From: Betaproteobacteria bacterium TMED156
Lineage (GTDB): Bacteria > Pseudomonadota > Gammaproteobacteria > Burkholderiales > Burkholderiaceae_A
Assembly (NCBI GenBank): GCA_002171155.1
Contig: NHHF01000138.1
Location: 1-8,342, forward strand
Direction of reading: 5' to 3'
Length of the DNA: 8,342 nt
The notes under the pieces are model-generated. The model was given only the letters and a program-made list of their open reading frames with translations, made no database searches and had not been told where the DNA came from. Within the stretch, counting starts at the first letter, position 1; each line of letters starts with the position of its first letter. Positions 1 through 5,551 of this stretch are shown one piece after another. The translations under genes and the position numbers were made by a program.

Positions 1-1
1 G

Positions 2-730
2 AATTTACGTCTCCGACAACTACACACGTACCATACCGGAAACATTCAAAACACAAACTGTTCAGTGTTGCGTGAACCAACTTCAGAAGCAGATGATTGT
101 ATTGCACTTTGGATACAAGCACACCCAAATGAAAAACATGTAATTATTTCTTCTGATTCTGATTTCTATCAATTAATCAATAATAATGTGACGCTATACA
201 ATGGTGTTGCAAATCAAATTGTAACAGCAAATGGTTTTTATGATGAAAAAGATCGTCCGATCATAGATAAAAAAACAGGTGAAACAAAACTTCCGCCTAA
301 TCCGGAATGGATGCTTTTTGAAAAATGTATGAGGGGTGATTCAGCTGACAATGTATTTTCAGCATATCCGAAAGTGCGTAAAGCAAAATTAGAAGAAGCA
401 TTTGCAGATAGAGAGAATCAAGGATTTGTGTGGAACAATTTAATGTTGCAACGTTGGACAGATCATAATGGAACTGAACATAGAGTAAAAGAATGTTATG
501 AAAGAAATAAAAAATTAATCGATCTTACACAACAGCCAGAAGAAATTAGAAAAAAAGTGTTTGCAGAAATATTCCAAGCACAGAATCCAAAACATGTTGA
601 TCAGGTTGGTATAAGATTTATGAAATTTTGTGCAAAGTATGGATTAAATAGATTATCTGAACAACCAACTGATCACGCACAATATTTAAATGCAGGTTAT
701 CCACGTGTTAAAAGCAAAGCAAATAATTAA
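2..730 (+). CDS. 5'-3' exonuclease, FEN / T4 RNase H-like (5' end missing)
   Basis: C-terminal part of a flap-endonuclease-type 5' nuclease, expected to remove RNA primers or 5' flaps during phage DNA replication. The frame is open to the window edge, so the real start is upstream; the GTG at 65 is only an internal codon. Family marks are the acidic motif SEADD (nt 83-97), the SSDSDF motif (about nt 152-166) and the GDSADN motif (nt 335-352) followed by VFSAYPKVRKAK, which fits the metal-binding and helix-hairpin-helix region of FENs. The later part (WNNLMLQRW, then a Lys-rich helix and KLIDLTQQPEE) resembles what I remember of marine T4-like phage versions. In T4 this role belongs to RNase H (rnh), but orthology cannot be settled from a fragment. 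The 3' end overlaps the next gene. Nucleotides 1-64 are less certain because a second frame is also open there. Confidence 0.85.
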   Translation, partial: NLRLRQLHTYHTGNIQNTNCSVLREPTSEADDCIALWIQAHPNEKHVIISSDSDFYQLINNNVTLYNGVANQIVTANGFYDEKDRPIIDKKTGETKLPPNPEWMLFEKCMRGDSADNVFSAYPKVRKAKLEEAFADRENQGFVWNNLMLQRWTDHNGTEHRVKECYERNKKLIDLTQQPEEIRKKVFAEIFQAQNPKHVDQVGIRFMKFCAKYGLNRLSEQPTDHAQYLNAGYPRVKSKANN

Positions 731-1205
731 AGATTCTTTTTGGATCCTAGAAAGCAATGAGCAGAAAATAGGGACCATGAGACATGCAAATAGCACATGG
801 CAGTTATTACTAGATAAAGATAGAAAAGATTTCACCTCATATGAGAATGTAGTTGAATTTTTAGGAGAAGATCCTTTTAAGGTTGAAGAAAAGAGATTAT
901 TAGATCAACCTGTACAAGGTAACTTTGATGTTGAAGGATATCCTACTCCGGTACAACCTTATAATGTAGAACATTACAAATCATTGCCTACATACACCAA
1001 AACAATTAAATCTGGTGTAAAATACAGTGCAGGATATTATGGTATTGAATTTGCTAAAGGTTGGGTGCCGTCATTTAATCCTAAATTAAACACTTTGCTC
1101 GAAGGTGCAGTCTCGTATGTTGGTCCATTTTATTCAGAAATGGAAATGAATATTAACATAAATAATAAAAAGCGAGAACGAAAGCACACACATGGCACAG
1201 TATGA
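690..1205 (+). CDS. Conserved marine T4-like phage protein, unknown function
   Basis: About 171 residues from the first ATG, with no known domain that I can name. The N-terminal part (SFWILESNEQKIGTM, residues 16-30) looks like a small beta-hairpin module of the kind 'display value, do not change'. The central and C-terminal part carries YPTPVQPYN (84-92), LPTYTK (99-104), SAGYYGIEFAKGW (113-125), FNPKLNTLL (129-137) and YVGPF (143-147), a pattern I recall from conserved hypothetical proteins of T4-like cyanophages. It ends in a basic tail (KKRERKH, 160-166). The start is uncertain: ATG 690 lies 41 bp inside the exonuclease gene and has no Shine-Dalgarno; GTG 705 or an ATA/ATT at 723-728 directly before KDSFWIL could be used instead. 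The stop overlaps the next start by 14 bp, suggesting translational coupling. Confidence 0.8.
   Translation: MQVIHVLKAKQIIKDSFWILESNEQKIGTMRHANSTWQLLLDKDRKDFTSYENVVEFLGEDPFKVEEKRLLDQPVQGNFDVEGYPTPVQPYNVEHYKSLPTYTKTIKSGVKYSAGYYGIEFAKGWVPSFNPKLNTLLEGAVSYVGPFYSEMEMNININNKKRERKHTHGTV
1157..1164 (+). promoter_or_regulatory. Weak candidate T4-type late promoter (CATAAATA)
   Basis: The octamer CATAAATA is identical to the better-placed one at 2751 and one base from the T4 late consensus TATAAATA. It sits 27 bp before the ATG at 1192, a normal spacing for a late transcript with a short leader. However it lies inside Asn/Ile-rich codons of the preceding gene, and an AT-rich 8-mer like this is expected about once by chance in such a window, so support is weak. 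Confidence 0.25.
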
Positions 1206-1398
1206 TAACATAAAAAGTTTTTGTAACAGAGTAATACATCTACAAAAATCAAACAGCAAAGAATTGAGATTAACTCAAGAAGAAGCAGTATCATTAATGT
1301 GTGAATTAAATCAATTGTTACTAACACAAAAGAATACGATACAAATCCCAAACACCGAGTCTAAGATACAATCGTCAGTTGATGCAGGATCGTTTTAG
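1192..1398 (+). CDS. Small conserved phage protein, unknown function
   Basis: 68 residues, mostly predicted alpha-helical and soluble. A helical repeat-like segment (LRLTQEEAVSLMCELNQLLL, residues 26-45) is amphipathic, and the protein ends in SSVDAGSF. The combination of a helical LT.EEA..L segment and a terminal (D/N)(A/G)G(S/T)F tail is something I recall from small hypothetical proteins of marine T4-like phages, but I cannot assign a role. The ATG overlaps the end of the upstream gene by 14 bp. Only a weak purine stretch (GCGAGAACGAAAG) precedes it, so coupling to upstream translation is likely. The stop codon (1396-1398) is embedded in the Shine-Dalgarno of the protease gene, which ties the two together. 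Confidence 0.7.
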   Translation: MAQYDNIKSFCNRVIHLQKSNSKELRLTQEEAVSLMCELNQLLLTQKNTIQIPNTESKIQSSVDAGSF

Positions 1399-1402
1399 GA
1401 GA
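1397..1402 (+). promoter_or_regulatory. Ribosome binding site fixing the protease start
   Basis: AGGAGA ends 6 bp before ATG 1409. This strong Shine-Dalgarno selects ATG 1409 over the in-frame TTG 1379 and ATG 1382, and gives a protein that begins directly with a signal peptide. It overlaps the stop codon of the preceding gene. Confidence 0.85.
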
Positions 1403-1408
1403 AACAAG

Positions 1409-2515
1409 ATGAAGAAACTAAAGCTACTACCATTAATGGTCATGATGCTATCTTTGATGGTACCTTACAAACTAATCGCATCAACACACGATGATGACAA
1501 TCCAAATACATTTAAGTATGAGAGATGTATGTATAACACTGCATCTGAAATAGTTGCAGAAGCTATACCTAATGTAGTTTATATTTTTATGGAAAGAGGT
1601 CCAGAAGTAACATTTGATGATGAATTTGGTGGATTGATGCCTAGCATACCAAGACCTACTTCAGGAATTGGAACAGGATTTTTTATTAATGATGAAGGTT
1701 ATATTGTTACCAATGCACACGTGGTAAAAGGTGCAACTACTCTAAAAATATTTTATTGGGATTCTCCTTTAGAATATGGAGATGCAGAAATTGTAGGTAT
1801 TGATGAAATTGCAGATATCGCCGTAGTAAAAATTAATCCAGAAGGTCCAACTAAATTTGTTGAATGGGGAGACAGCGATAAATTAGAAATGGGTAGTGAC
1901 GTGATAGCAATTGGTCATGGTTTGAGTATGCCATGGGCAGTCACAAAAGGAATTATAAGTTACGTTGATAGATCACCAGATAAATCAAAACCAATGATAA
2001 CATACAATCAATCAGACACAGTTATCAACCAAGGTAACTCAGGAGGTCCTTTGTTTGATATGTGTGGTAAAGTTGTTGGGGTAAACACATTATTATTTTC
2101 AAGAACAGGATCTTTTTCAGGAGTTGGGTTTTCAATACCATCTAATCTAGCAAAAAGATCAGTTGATCAAATTATTGAAAAAGGTTACACAACATATCCT
2201 GCTATTGGAATACAGATGAAAGTAGTTTCAACTCTTGAAGAAAGAAAACATTTATTAAGTATCGGAATAGAATCAGTGGTAAAAGTTGACAAACCATCAG
2301 AAGGCGGAGCGGCCGAATTAGCTGGTTTAAAAAGTGGTGATATTTTAGTTGAAGTTGGTGGACATGAAATAGTTGGATCACTTGATATTATCAAGCAGTT
2401 ATGGTATAACGAAATTGGTGACATATTAAAAGTCAAAGTATACAGAGATGGTGAATTTATGACTTTTGATGTTAAGTTACAACCATTTATATTTCAAAAT
2501 CTTGAAGGAAAATAG
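1409..2515 (+). CDS. htrA: HtrA/DegP-type periplasmic serine protease, one PDZ domain
   Basis: 368-residue exported trypsin-fold protease. The first 25 residues form a signal peptide: basic MKKLK, a Leu/Met-rich hydrophobic core, then a likely cut near IAS/THDD, so it should act in the periplasm or be membrane tethered. The protease domain spans about 45-250 and has a complete catalytic triad: His104 in TNAHVVKG, Asp136 in IADIAVV and Ser211 in NQGNSGGPL. The usual HtrA context is kept (GIGTGFFI 86-93, GYIVTNAHVV, GVGFSIPS 238-245). A single PDZ domain covers roughly 260-355, with GLKSGDILVEVGG (306-318), closest in layout to DegS or single-PDZ HtrA rather than two-PDZ DegP. Known family members degrade or sense misfolded envelope proteins; a phage copy could help virion or lysis proteins mature in the envelope (inference). 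It is followed after one base by glutaredoxin, indicating one transcript. Confidence 0.93.
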   Translation: MKKLKLLPLMVMMLSLMVPYKLIASTHDDDNPNTFKYERCMYNTASEIVAEAIPNVVYIFMERGPEVTFDDEFGGLMPSIPRPTSGIGTGFFINDEGYIVTNAHVVKGATTLKIFYWDSPLEYGDAEIVGIDEIADIAVVKINPEGPTKFVEWGDSDKLEMGSDVIAIGHGLSMPWAVTKGIISYVDRSPDKSKPMITYNQSDTVINQGNSGGPLFDMCGKVVGVNTLLFSRTGSFSGVGFSIPSNLAKRSVDQIIEKGYTTYPAIGIQMKVVSTLEERKHLLSIGIESVVKVDKPSEGGAAELAGLKSGDILVEVGGHEIVGSLDIIKQLWYNEIGDILKVKVYRDGEFMTFDVKLQPFIFQNLEGK

Positions 2516-2516
2516 T

Positions 2517-2750
2517 ATGAAAGAAGTTATAGTCTACAGTAAAAATTTGTGTGGTTACTGTGTTCAAGCAAAAAACTGGTTAAAAAGTAAAAATATTGAA
2601 TTTAAAGAAATCAACATAGAGGAACAGCTAGAAGCACGTGAATTTGTAATTAGCCAAGGACATAGAACCATGCCCCAGATCTATATAGAAGGTCAAAGCA
2701 TAGGTGGATATCAACAGCTAATTCAATTAAACGAATCTGCGTTTAATTAG
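2517..2750 (+). CDS. grx: Glutaredoxin
   Basis: 77-residue complete thioredoxin-fold redox protein that reduces disulfides with glutathione in the cytoplasm. The dithiol active site is C12-G-Y-C15 (a CGYC variant of the classical CPYC), the cis-proline loop is T51-M-P53, and the glutathione-binding GGY motif is at 63-65. Start ATG 2517 is chosen because AAGGAA (2505-2510) lies 6 bp upstream and the resulting N-terminus MKEVIVYSK is the standard first strand; a start at 2466 would add 17 unrelated residues. Phage glutaredoxins typically supply electrons to ribonucleotide reductase, feeding dNTP synthesis; no reductase gene is in this window, so the partner is inferred. The gene follows the protease by one base. 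Confidence 0.95.
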   Translation: MKEVIVYSKNLCGYCVQAKNWLKSKNIEFKEINIEEQLEAREFVISQGHRTMPQIYIEGQSIGGYQQLIQLNESAFN

Positions 2751-2758
2751 CATAAATA
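2751..2758 (+). promoter_or_regulatory. Candidate T4-type late promoter (CATAAATA)
   Basis: CATAAATA begins immediately after the glutaredoxin stop, in one of the few intergenic gaps (2751-2766), and matches the T4 late promoter TATAAATA at 7 of 8 bases. In T4 such a box is centred near -10, so the transcript would start about 2764-2766, almost on the ATG at 2767, giving a nearly leaderless mRNA. There is no Shine-Dalgarno in the gap. Confidence 0.5.
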
Positions 2759-2766
2759 CAATTGTT

Positions 2767-3252
2767 ATGGATACACAAGAGATATTAGATAATCATTACG
2801 CAGTTCACAAGAACACTAGCCTACTTGATATATTGCTAGAGTTTGAAAAATCTATGGACGAAATGGGAATTTACACCTATAAAAACTGGATGGAAGGTGA
2901 AATTGTAGACGGACCTAAAATTGGTAGATATTGGGTAGATATTACAATAATGTATCCAAGAGAAATGATGCCAGATCCAGCTGGTGGTCAACGTTTACTT
3001 GGTTATGACTGCAAAGTGTATTACAAAAAAGATTACTATTTGGCTCCACGTAGAGTAAAAACACCAGGTGATTTTAAACCTGGAACAAAAAAACCACAAG
3101 TGGATGAAGTACCAGTTTGGTTGGTAACTATTAAAATGCCAAAAAGATTATTAGACAACTTTGATTTAGAAACTGATGCTGAAGTTGAAGCACAAGACAA
3201 AGCAAAAGACGAGGGGATTACAGATGAAACTACAATCACTAGTGACGAGTAA
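2767..3252 (+). CDS. Conserved T4-like phage protein, possibly virion-associated
   Basis: 161 residues, no domain recognised. The core has YKNWMEGEIVDGPKIGRYWV (38-57), the MYPREMMPDPAGGQRLL region (62-78) and VWLVTIKMPKRLLDNFD (117-133); the rest is an acidic C-terminal tail rich in Glu and Asp (134-161). I recall similar sequences in T4-like cyanophages annotated as hypothetical or structural proteins, always next to a homologue of the following gene, but cannot assign a role. A candidate late promoter directly upstream would fit a virion or assembly protein. The last 29 bp overlap the next gene, and the acidic tail is encoded over that gene's ribosome binding site. Confidence 0.8.
   Translation: MDTQEILDNHYAVHKNTSLLDILLEFEKSMDEMGIYTYKNWMEGEIVDGPKIGRYWVDITIMYPREMMPDPAGGQRLLGYDCKVYYKKDYYLAPRRVKTPGDFKPGTKKPQVDEVPVWLVTIKMPKRLLDNFDLETDAEVEAQDKAKDEGITDETTITSDE
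3211..3216 (+). promoter_or_regulatory. Ribosome binding site fixing the start at 3224
   Basis: GAGGGG lies 7 bp before ATG 3224, inside the end of the upstream coding sequence. It favours ATG 3224 over the in-frame upstream TTG 3176, which would add 16 basic residues unlike the rest of the protein. Confidence 0.75.
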
Positions 3253-3649
3253 GCGCCTTGAAGAAGGTTTAAGATCAGGTGATCTACAACACCTTATTTT
3301 AAACAAAGTTAGCATTGATCAGTTTGAGCCAAAAACAGGTGATGCAAAAGAAGTTTTAGTAATGGGCTTGTATTCAAAAGATGAAGAACCAGCTCAAGAT
3401 TTAGCAAGATTTATAGAACGTGGATATGTTGGAATAAAAGATACAGAAGTATCACCGGGTCCAGATGAAGATGGAAATTACATGGTATTCGTAGAAATAA
3501 AAAAAGATCAAGAAACAATGAAACGTGTAGTAGAAATACTTCATGATATTAAAAGTGTAACAACAGTTACTGAATGGCAATTAAATTTTCATGGTGGTAG
3601 AACCCACATGTTATCTGAACAAATGATTGAAAAAACAATTAGAGGTTAA
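3224..3649 (+). CDS. Conserved T4-like phage protein, possibly virion-associated
   Basis: 141 residues with no recognised domain. It starts [20 protein letters not shown], followed by [20 protein letters not shown] (21-40). A motif of [14 protein letters not shown] (55-68) and a [17 protein letters not shown] strand (76-92) lead into a second alpha/beta half, [15 protein letters not shown] (118-132). The pattern of two related alpha/beta halves with EPA.DL..FIE.GY and a D.EV.PG loop is one I recall from marine T4-like phage genomes, where the gene sits next to the preceding one. The function is unknown; the shared late-type promoter suggests a structural or assembly role. The stop overlaps the IF-1 start by one base (TAATG), a classic coupling junction. 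Confidence 0.8.
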   Translation: MKLQSLVTSKRLEEGLRSGDLQHLILNKVSIDQFEPKTGDAKEVLVMGLYSKDEEPAQDLARFIERGYVGIKDTEVSPGPDEDGNYMVFVEIKKDQETMKRVVEILHDIKSVTTVTEWQLNFHGGRTHMLSEQMIEKTIRG

Positions 3650-3867
3650 TGTCAAAGGATAACGTAATTACAATGAATGGTACAGTGACTTCGGTTTTAC
3701 CGGCAGGAACATTTAAAATAAAGTTAGAAAATGGACATCAAGTTTTAGGACATTTAAGTGGTAAGATGAGAAAAAATCATATTAGAATATTAGAGAATGA
3801 TAAAGTTGATGTAGAAATTAGTCCATATGATCTATCAAAAGGAAGGGTAGTATACAGGTACAAGTAA
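3649..3867 (+). CDS. infA: Translation initiation factor IF-1
   Basis: 72 residues, exactly the size of bacterial IF-1, a single S1-like OB-fold that binds the 30S A site and works with IF-2 and IF-3 in start-site selection. The hallmarks are plain: NGTV (10-13), [20 protein letters not shown] (26-45), IRILENDKV (45-53) and [15 protein letters not shown] (58-72). Compared from memory, long stretches match E. coli IF-1 ([24 protein letters not shown]), while the YRYK ending is closer to alphaproteobacterial versions. No residue is missing, so it should be functional. It is embedded between phage genes: the start overlaps the upstream stop (TAATG), the downstream gene begins one base after its stop, and codon use is equally AT-rich, so this is a resident phage gene rather than a contaminating host segment. 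No own Shine-Dalgarno is obvious, so translation is probably coupled. Confidence 0.96.
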   Translation: MSKDNVITMNGTVTSVLPAGTFKIKLENGHQVLGHLSGKMRKNHIRILENDKVDVEISPYDLSKGRVVYRYK

Positions 3868-3868
3868 T

Positions 3869-4111
3869 ATGTGGTTTTGGATTATAAAAGCAATGGCTGG
3901 AGCAATTATTGGAAATGCAACAGCAACATGGTTTCGAGATACCAAGCTAGGTGTATGGTTCTACAATAAGGTAGATTCACTATACAACTGGGCGGCAAAA
4001 AGGTATAACGTAAAACTTCTCACTGATGAGGAGAAAAGAATGGCAAAATTTCCAGCTTTAAAAGAAAAGTTGGCTGACCTTGAGAGTAGGATTTCAAAGT
4101 TAGAAAAATAA
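3869..4111 (+). CDS. Small membrane-associated protein with C-terminal coiled coil
   Basis: 80 residues. The N-terminus (MWFWIIKAMAGAIIGNATAT, 1-20) is hydrophobic with small-residue spacing (A/G xxx G), giving one likely membrane-inserting helix. An aromatic segment (VWFYNKVDSLYNW, 29-41) may lie at the membrane surface. The C-terminus (52-80, EEKRMAKFPALKEKLADLESRISKLEK) has heptad-like Leu/Ile spacing, a short coiled coil. I recall similar proteins in marine T4-like phages without a function. With the next gene it could form part of a holin-like or other membrane component of the lysis region, but this is inferred from position only. The ATG lies one base after the IF-1 stop and has only a poor AGG ten bases upstream. 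Confidence 0.75.
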   Translation: MWFWIIKAMAGAIIGNATATWFRDTKLGVWFYNKVDSLYNWAAKRYNVKLLTDEEKRMAKFPALKEKLADLESRISKLEK

Positions 4112-4121
4112 GTCATAATAA

Positions 4122-4127
4122 AAGGAG
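4122..4127 (+). promoter_or_regulatory. Strong ribosome binding site for the 52-residue membrane protein
   Basis: AAGGAG, followed by ATG, sits 6 bp before ATG 4134 in a 22-bp intergenic gap. It is among the best Shine-Dalgarno matches in the window and is main evidence that the very short ORF downstream is translated. Confidence 0.85.
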
Positions 4128-4133
4128 ATGAAC

Positions 4134-4292
4134 ATGAGTTGGTTAACAGATAGACTTAAAGAAAAAGCATCACATGGTGGACTGGGTTTAGTAGCAGTTG
4201 GTTTGATTATCTTATTTTTAGGTAGTTGGATTAACATTGCGGCCTATGCCGCTATTGCCTTTGGTGCATATCAATTTTTCACAAGAGGTTAA
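4134..4292 (+). CDS. 52-residue two-helix membrane protein (holin candidate)
   Basis: Short ORF: ATG at 4134, TAA at 4290-4292. The protein starts MSWLTDRLKEKASHGG (1-16, charged, amphipathic), then LGLVAVGLIILFLGSW (17-32) as a first membrane helix, a tight turn at INIA, and AAYAAIAFGAYQFF (36-49) as a second, ending TRG. This is a small helix-turn-helix hairpin with both ends probably cytoplasmic. The strong AAGGAG site 6 bp upstream and tight spacing support it as a real gene. Size and topology fit a class II-type holin, and the downstream lipase and spanin-like genes fit a lysis cassette, but many small phage membrane proteins look alike. I recall similar small proteins in marine T4-like phages annotated only as hypothetical. 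Confidence 0.8.
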   Translation: MSWLTDRLKEKASHGGLGLVAVGLIILFLGSWINIAAYAAIAFGAYQFFTRG

Positions 4293-4294
4293 TT

Positions 4295-4768
4295 ATGAGA
4301 TTTAGAGAACTAGTTCAGGCAATACAAGAGAGCATGAGTTTTTCAGCTGGTGCTAAAGGTAAGGACGGCATGTGGAGACCATCTGTCGAGTCAGGTGATA
4401 GATATCATCCTGATGTTTACAAAGCAGACTATCCGTATGATGCAGATCCTAAACCAAATCCGGATTACAAACCTGAACTAGATCTCACTCTCGCTAACGC
4501 AAATATGAGACAGGTAATGGATGAGCTTGGCTATCCAACAGATTTAGAAGATGTGCCACCTTTTCCAATTGATGAATTTATAGCAAGAACAACACAGTGG
4601 TTACAAAAAGCAATTGGCAAACCATCGCCAGAAGAAGAACCACAAAGAGATGGCAATATGATATCAGGTGGTAAGCCAGAAGGATATTATAATCAAGTAA
4701 TTAAAAGTATGAATCAAATTGCAAGAGTGGGAAAACAAAACGGAGCGACTCATGTCTGGGCTTCTTAA
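4295..4768 (+). CDS. Conserved phage protein of unknown function
   Basis: 157 residues, soluble, Pro- and Asp-rich. AGAGG (about 4283-4287) sits 7 bp before ATG 4295, two bases after the previous stop, so the start is solid. The N-terminus MRFRELVQAIQES (1-13) resembles the capsid-targeting leader of T4 internal proteins, which ends in the gp21 cleavage pattern (I/L)xE; here IQE/S is at 10-13. The middle has an acidic Tyr/Pro-rich stretch (YHPDVYKADYPYDADPKPNPDY region, about 37-58), a helical part (69-77), VPPFPIDEFIARTTQWLQKAIGKPSPEEE (87-115), and a C-terminal GGKPEGYYNQVIKSMNQIARVGKQNGATHVWAS (125-157). No known domain is recognised. Its end overlaps the lipase start by 17 bp. Confidence 0.75.
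   Translation: MRFRELVQAIQESMSFSAGAKGKDGMWRPSVESGDRYHPDVYKADYPYDADPKPNPDYKPELDLTLANANMRQVMDELGYPTDLEDVPPFPIDEFIARTTQWLQKAIGKPSPEEEPQRDGNMISGGKPEGYYNQVIKSMNQIARVGKQNGATHVWAS
4742..4745 (+). promoter_or_regulatory. Ribosome binding site fixing the lipase start
   Basis: GGAG in CGGAGCGACTC lies 6 bp before ATG 4752, within the preceding coding sequence. It supports ATG 4752 over the in-frame ATG 4719. Confidence 0.7.
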
Positions 4769-5549
4769 TTTTGTTGTTGATAAATTTGATACTAGCACAG
4801 CATTATTTTTTTCAAAATTAAGTTCAGCTAGTTATTATTCACCAAAGTCTTTTACGCATTTTTTAAGAAAAGAAGATATTATTGATCATTTACACTATCA
4901 ATTTGTAGACAATAATGGAAGTCAAGCATACGTACTTTGGAATGATGAAAATTTTATAATTGCCTTTAGAGGTACACAGCCAACTGAATGGGCTGACATT
5001 AAATCAGACATAAACTTTTGGAAAAGACCTGCATGGGAAGGTGGAAAAGTTCACACAGGTTTTGCAAAATATGTTGATGAAATTTGGGATGATATTAAAA
5101 AACTATTCTTTGAACATGGTGTAAATCCAAAAAACAACAAAACTAAAAAGGTTTATTTGACTGGTCATTCATTAGGAGCGGCCGCGGCAACTATAGCTAC
5201 TGCAAGATTAGGAACATTTGCAACTGGTTGCTTTACATATGGTTCACCGAGAGCAGGCAATAGAGCATTTACGAAAACAATCAAATGCCCAGTGTGGAGA
5301 TTTAGAAATCAAAGAGATTTAGTAACAAGAGTTCCTACAACTTTTATGGGATTTAAACACGTTGGTAAATTTTGTTACATTGATGGAAAACATGAAATAA
5401 GAATTGGTGCAGTCAATTGGACGAGAGTATTCAAAGACGGCATAGCAAGTCTTTTTAATAAAACTGTCGGTGATGGGTTTGTAGATCATTCAATTGATGA
5501 TTATACTAAATACATTAAACAATGCGATACAATTCATAAAAAGGATTAA
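4752..5549 (+). CDS. Class 3 (fungal-type) lipase
   Basis: 265-residue alpha/beta hydrolase of the Lipase_3 family, which hydrolyses ester bonds of acylglycerols or phospholipids. Seen directly: the family's FRGTQPTEW block (72-80), HTGF (101-104), the nucleophile elbow G138-H-S140-L-G142 with the small-residue run AAAAT, YGSPRAGN (163-170), and NQRDLVTRVP (186-195). The catalytic triad is Ser140, Asp189 and most likely His246 in VDHSIDDYTKYI (His203 is an alternative). Cysteines are few and no signal peptide is visible, so it is predicted to be made in the cytoplasm and would need a holin or other route to reach a membrane face. The neighbours are small membrane proteins upstream and spanin-like genes directly downstream (2-bp gap), suggesting a lysis or envelope role. 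Substrate specificity cannot be read from sequence. Confidence 0.92.
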   Translation: MSGLLNFVVDKFDTSTALFFSKLSSASYYSPKSFTHFLRKEDIIDHLHYQFVDNNGSQAYVLWNDENFIIAFRGTQPTEWADIKSDINFWKRPAWEGGKVHTGFAKYVDEIWDDIKKLFFEHGVNPKNNKTKKVYLTGHSLGAAAATIATARLGTFATGCFTYGSPRAGNRAFTKTIKCPVWRFRNQRDLVTRVPTTFMGFKHVGKFCYIDGKHEIRIGAVNWTRVFKDGIASLFNKTVGDGFVDHSIDDYTKYIKQCDTIHKKD

Positions 5550-5551
5550 TT

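Noticed and set aside
1130..1351. Minus-strand open frame with hydrophobic translation
   Set aside because: Antisense to two overlapping conserved genes, no ribosome binding site, and its composition is what AT-rich antisense gives.
3064..3083. Inverted repeat CCAGGT-8 nt-ACCTGG followed by an A-rich stretch
   Set aside because: It is in the middle of a well-supported coding sequence, the stem is only 6 bp, and no T-run follows on the + strand.
4239..4252. Perfect small hairpin GCGGC-CTAT-GCCGC
   Set aside because: A 5-bp stem inside the small membrane protein's coding sequence (Ala codons); no U-tract, so not a terminator.
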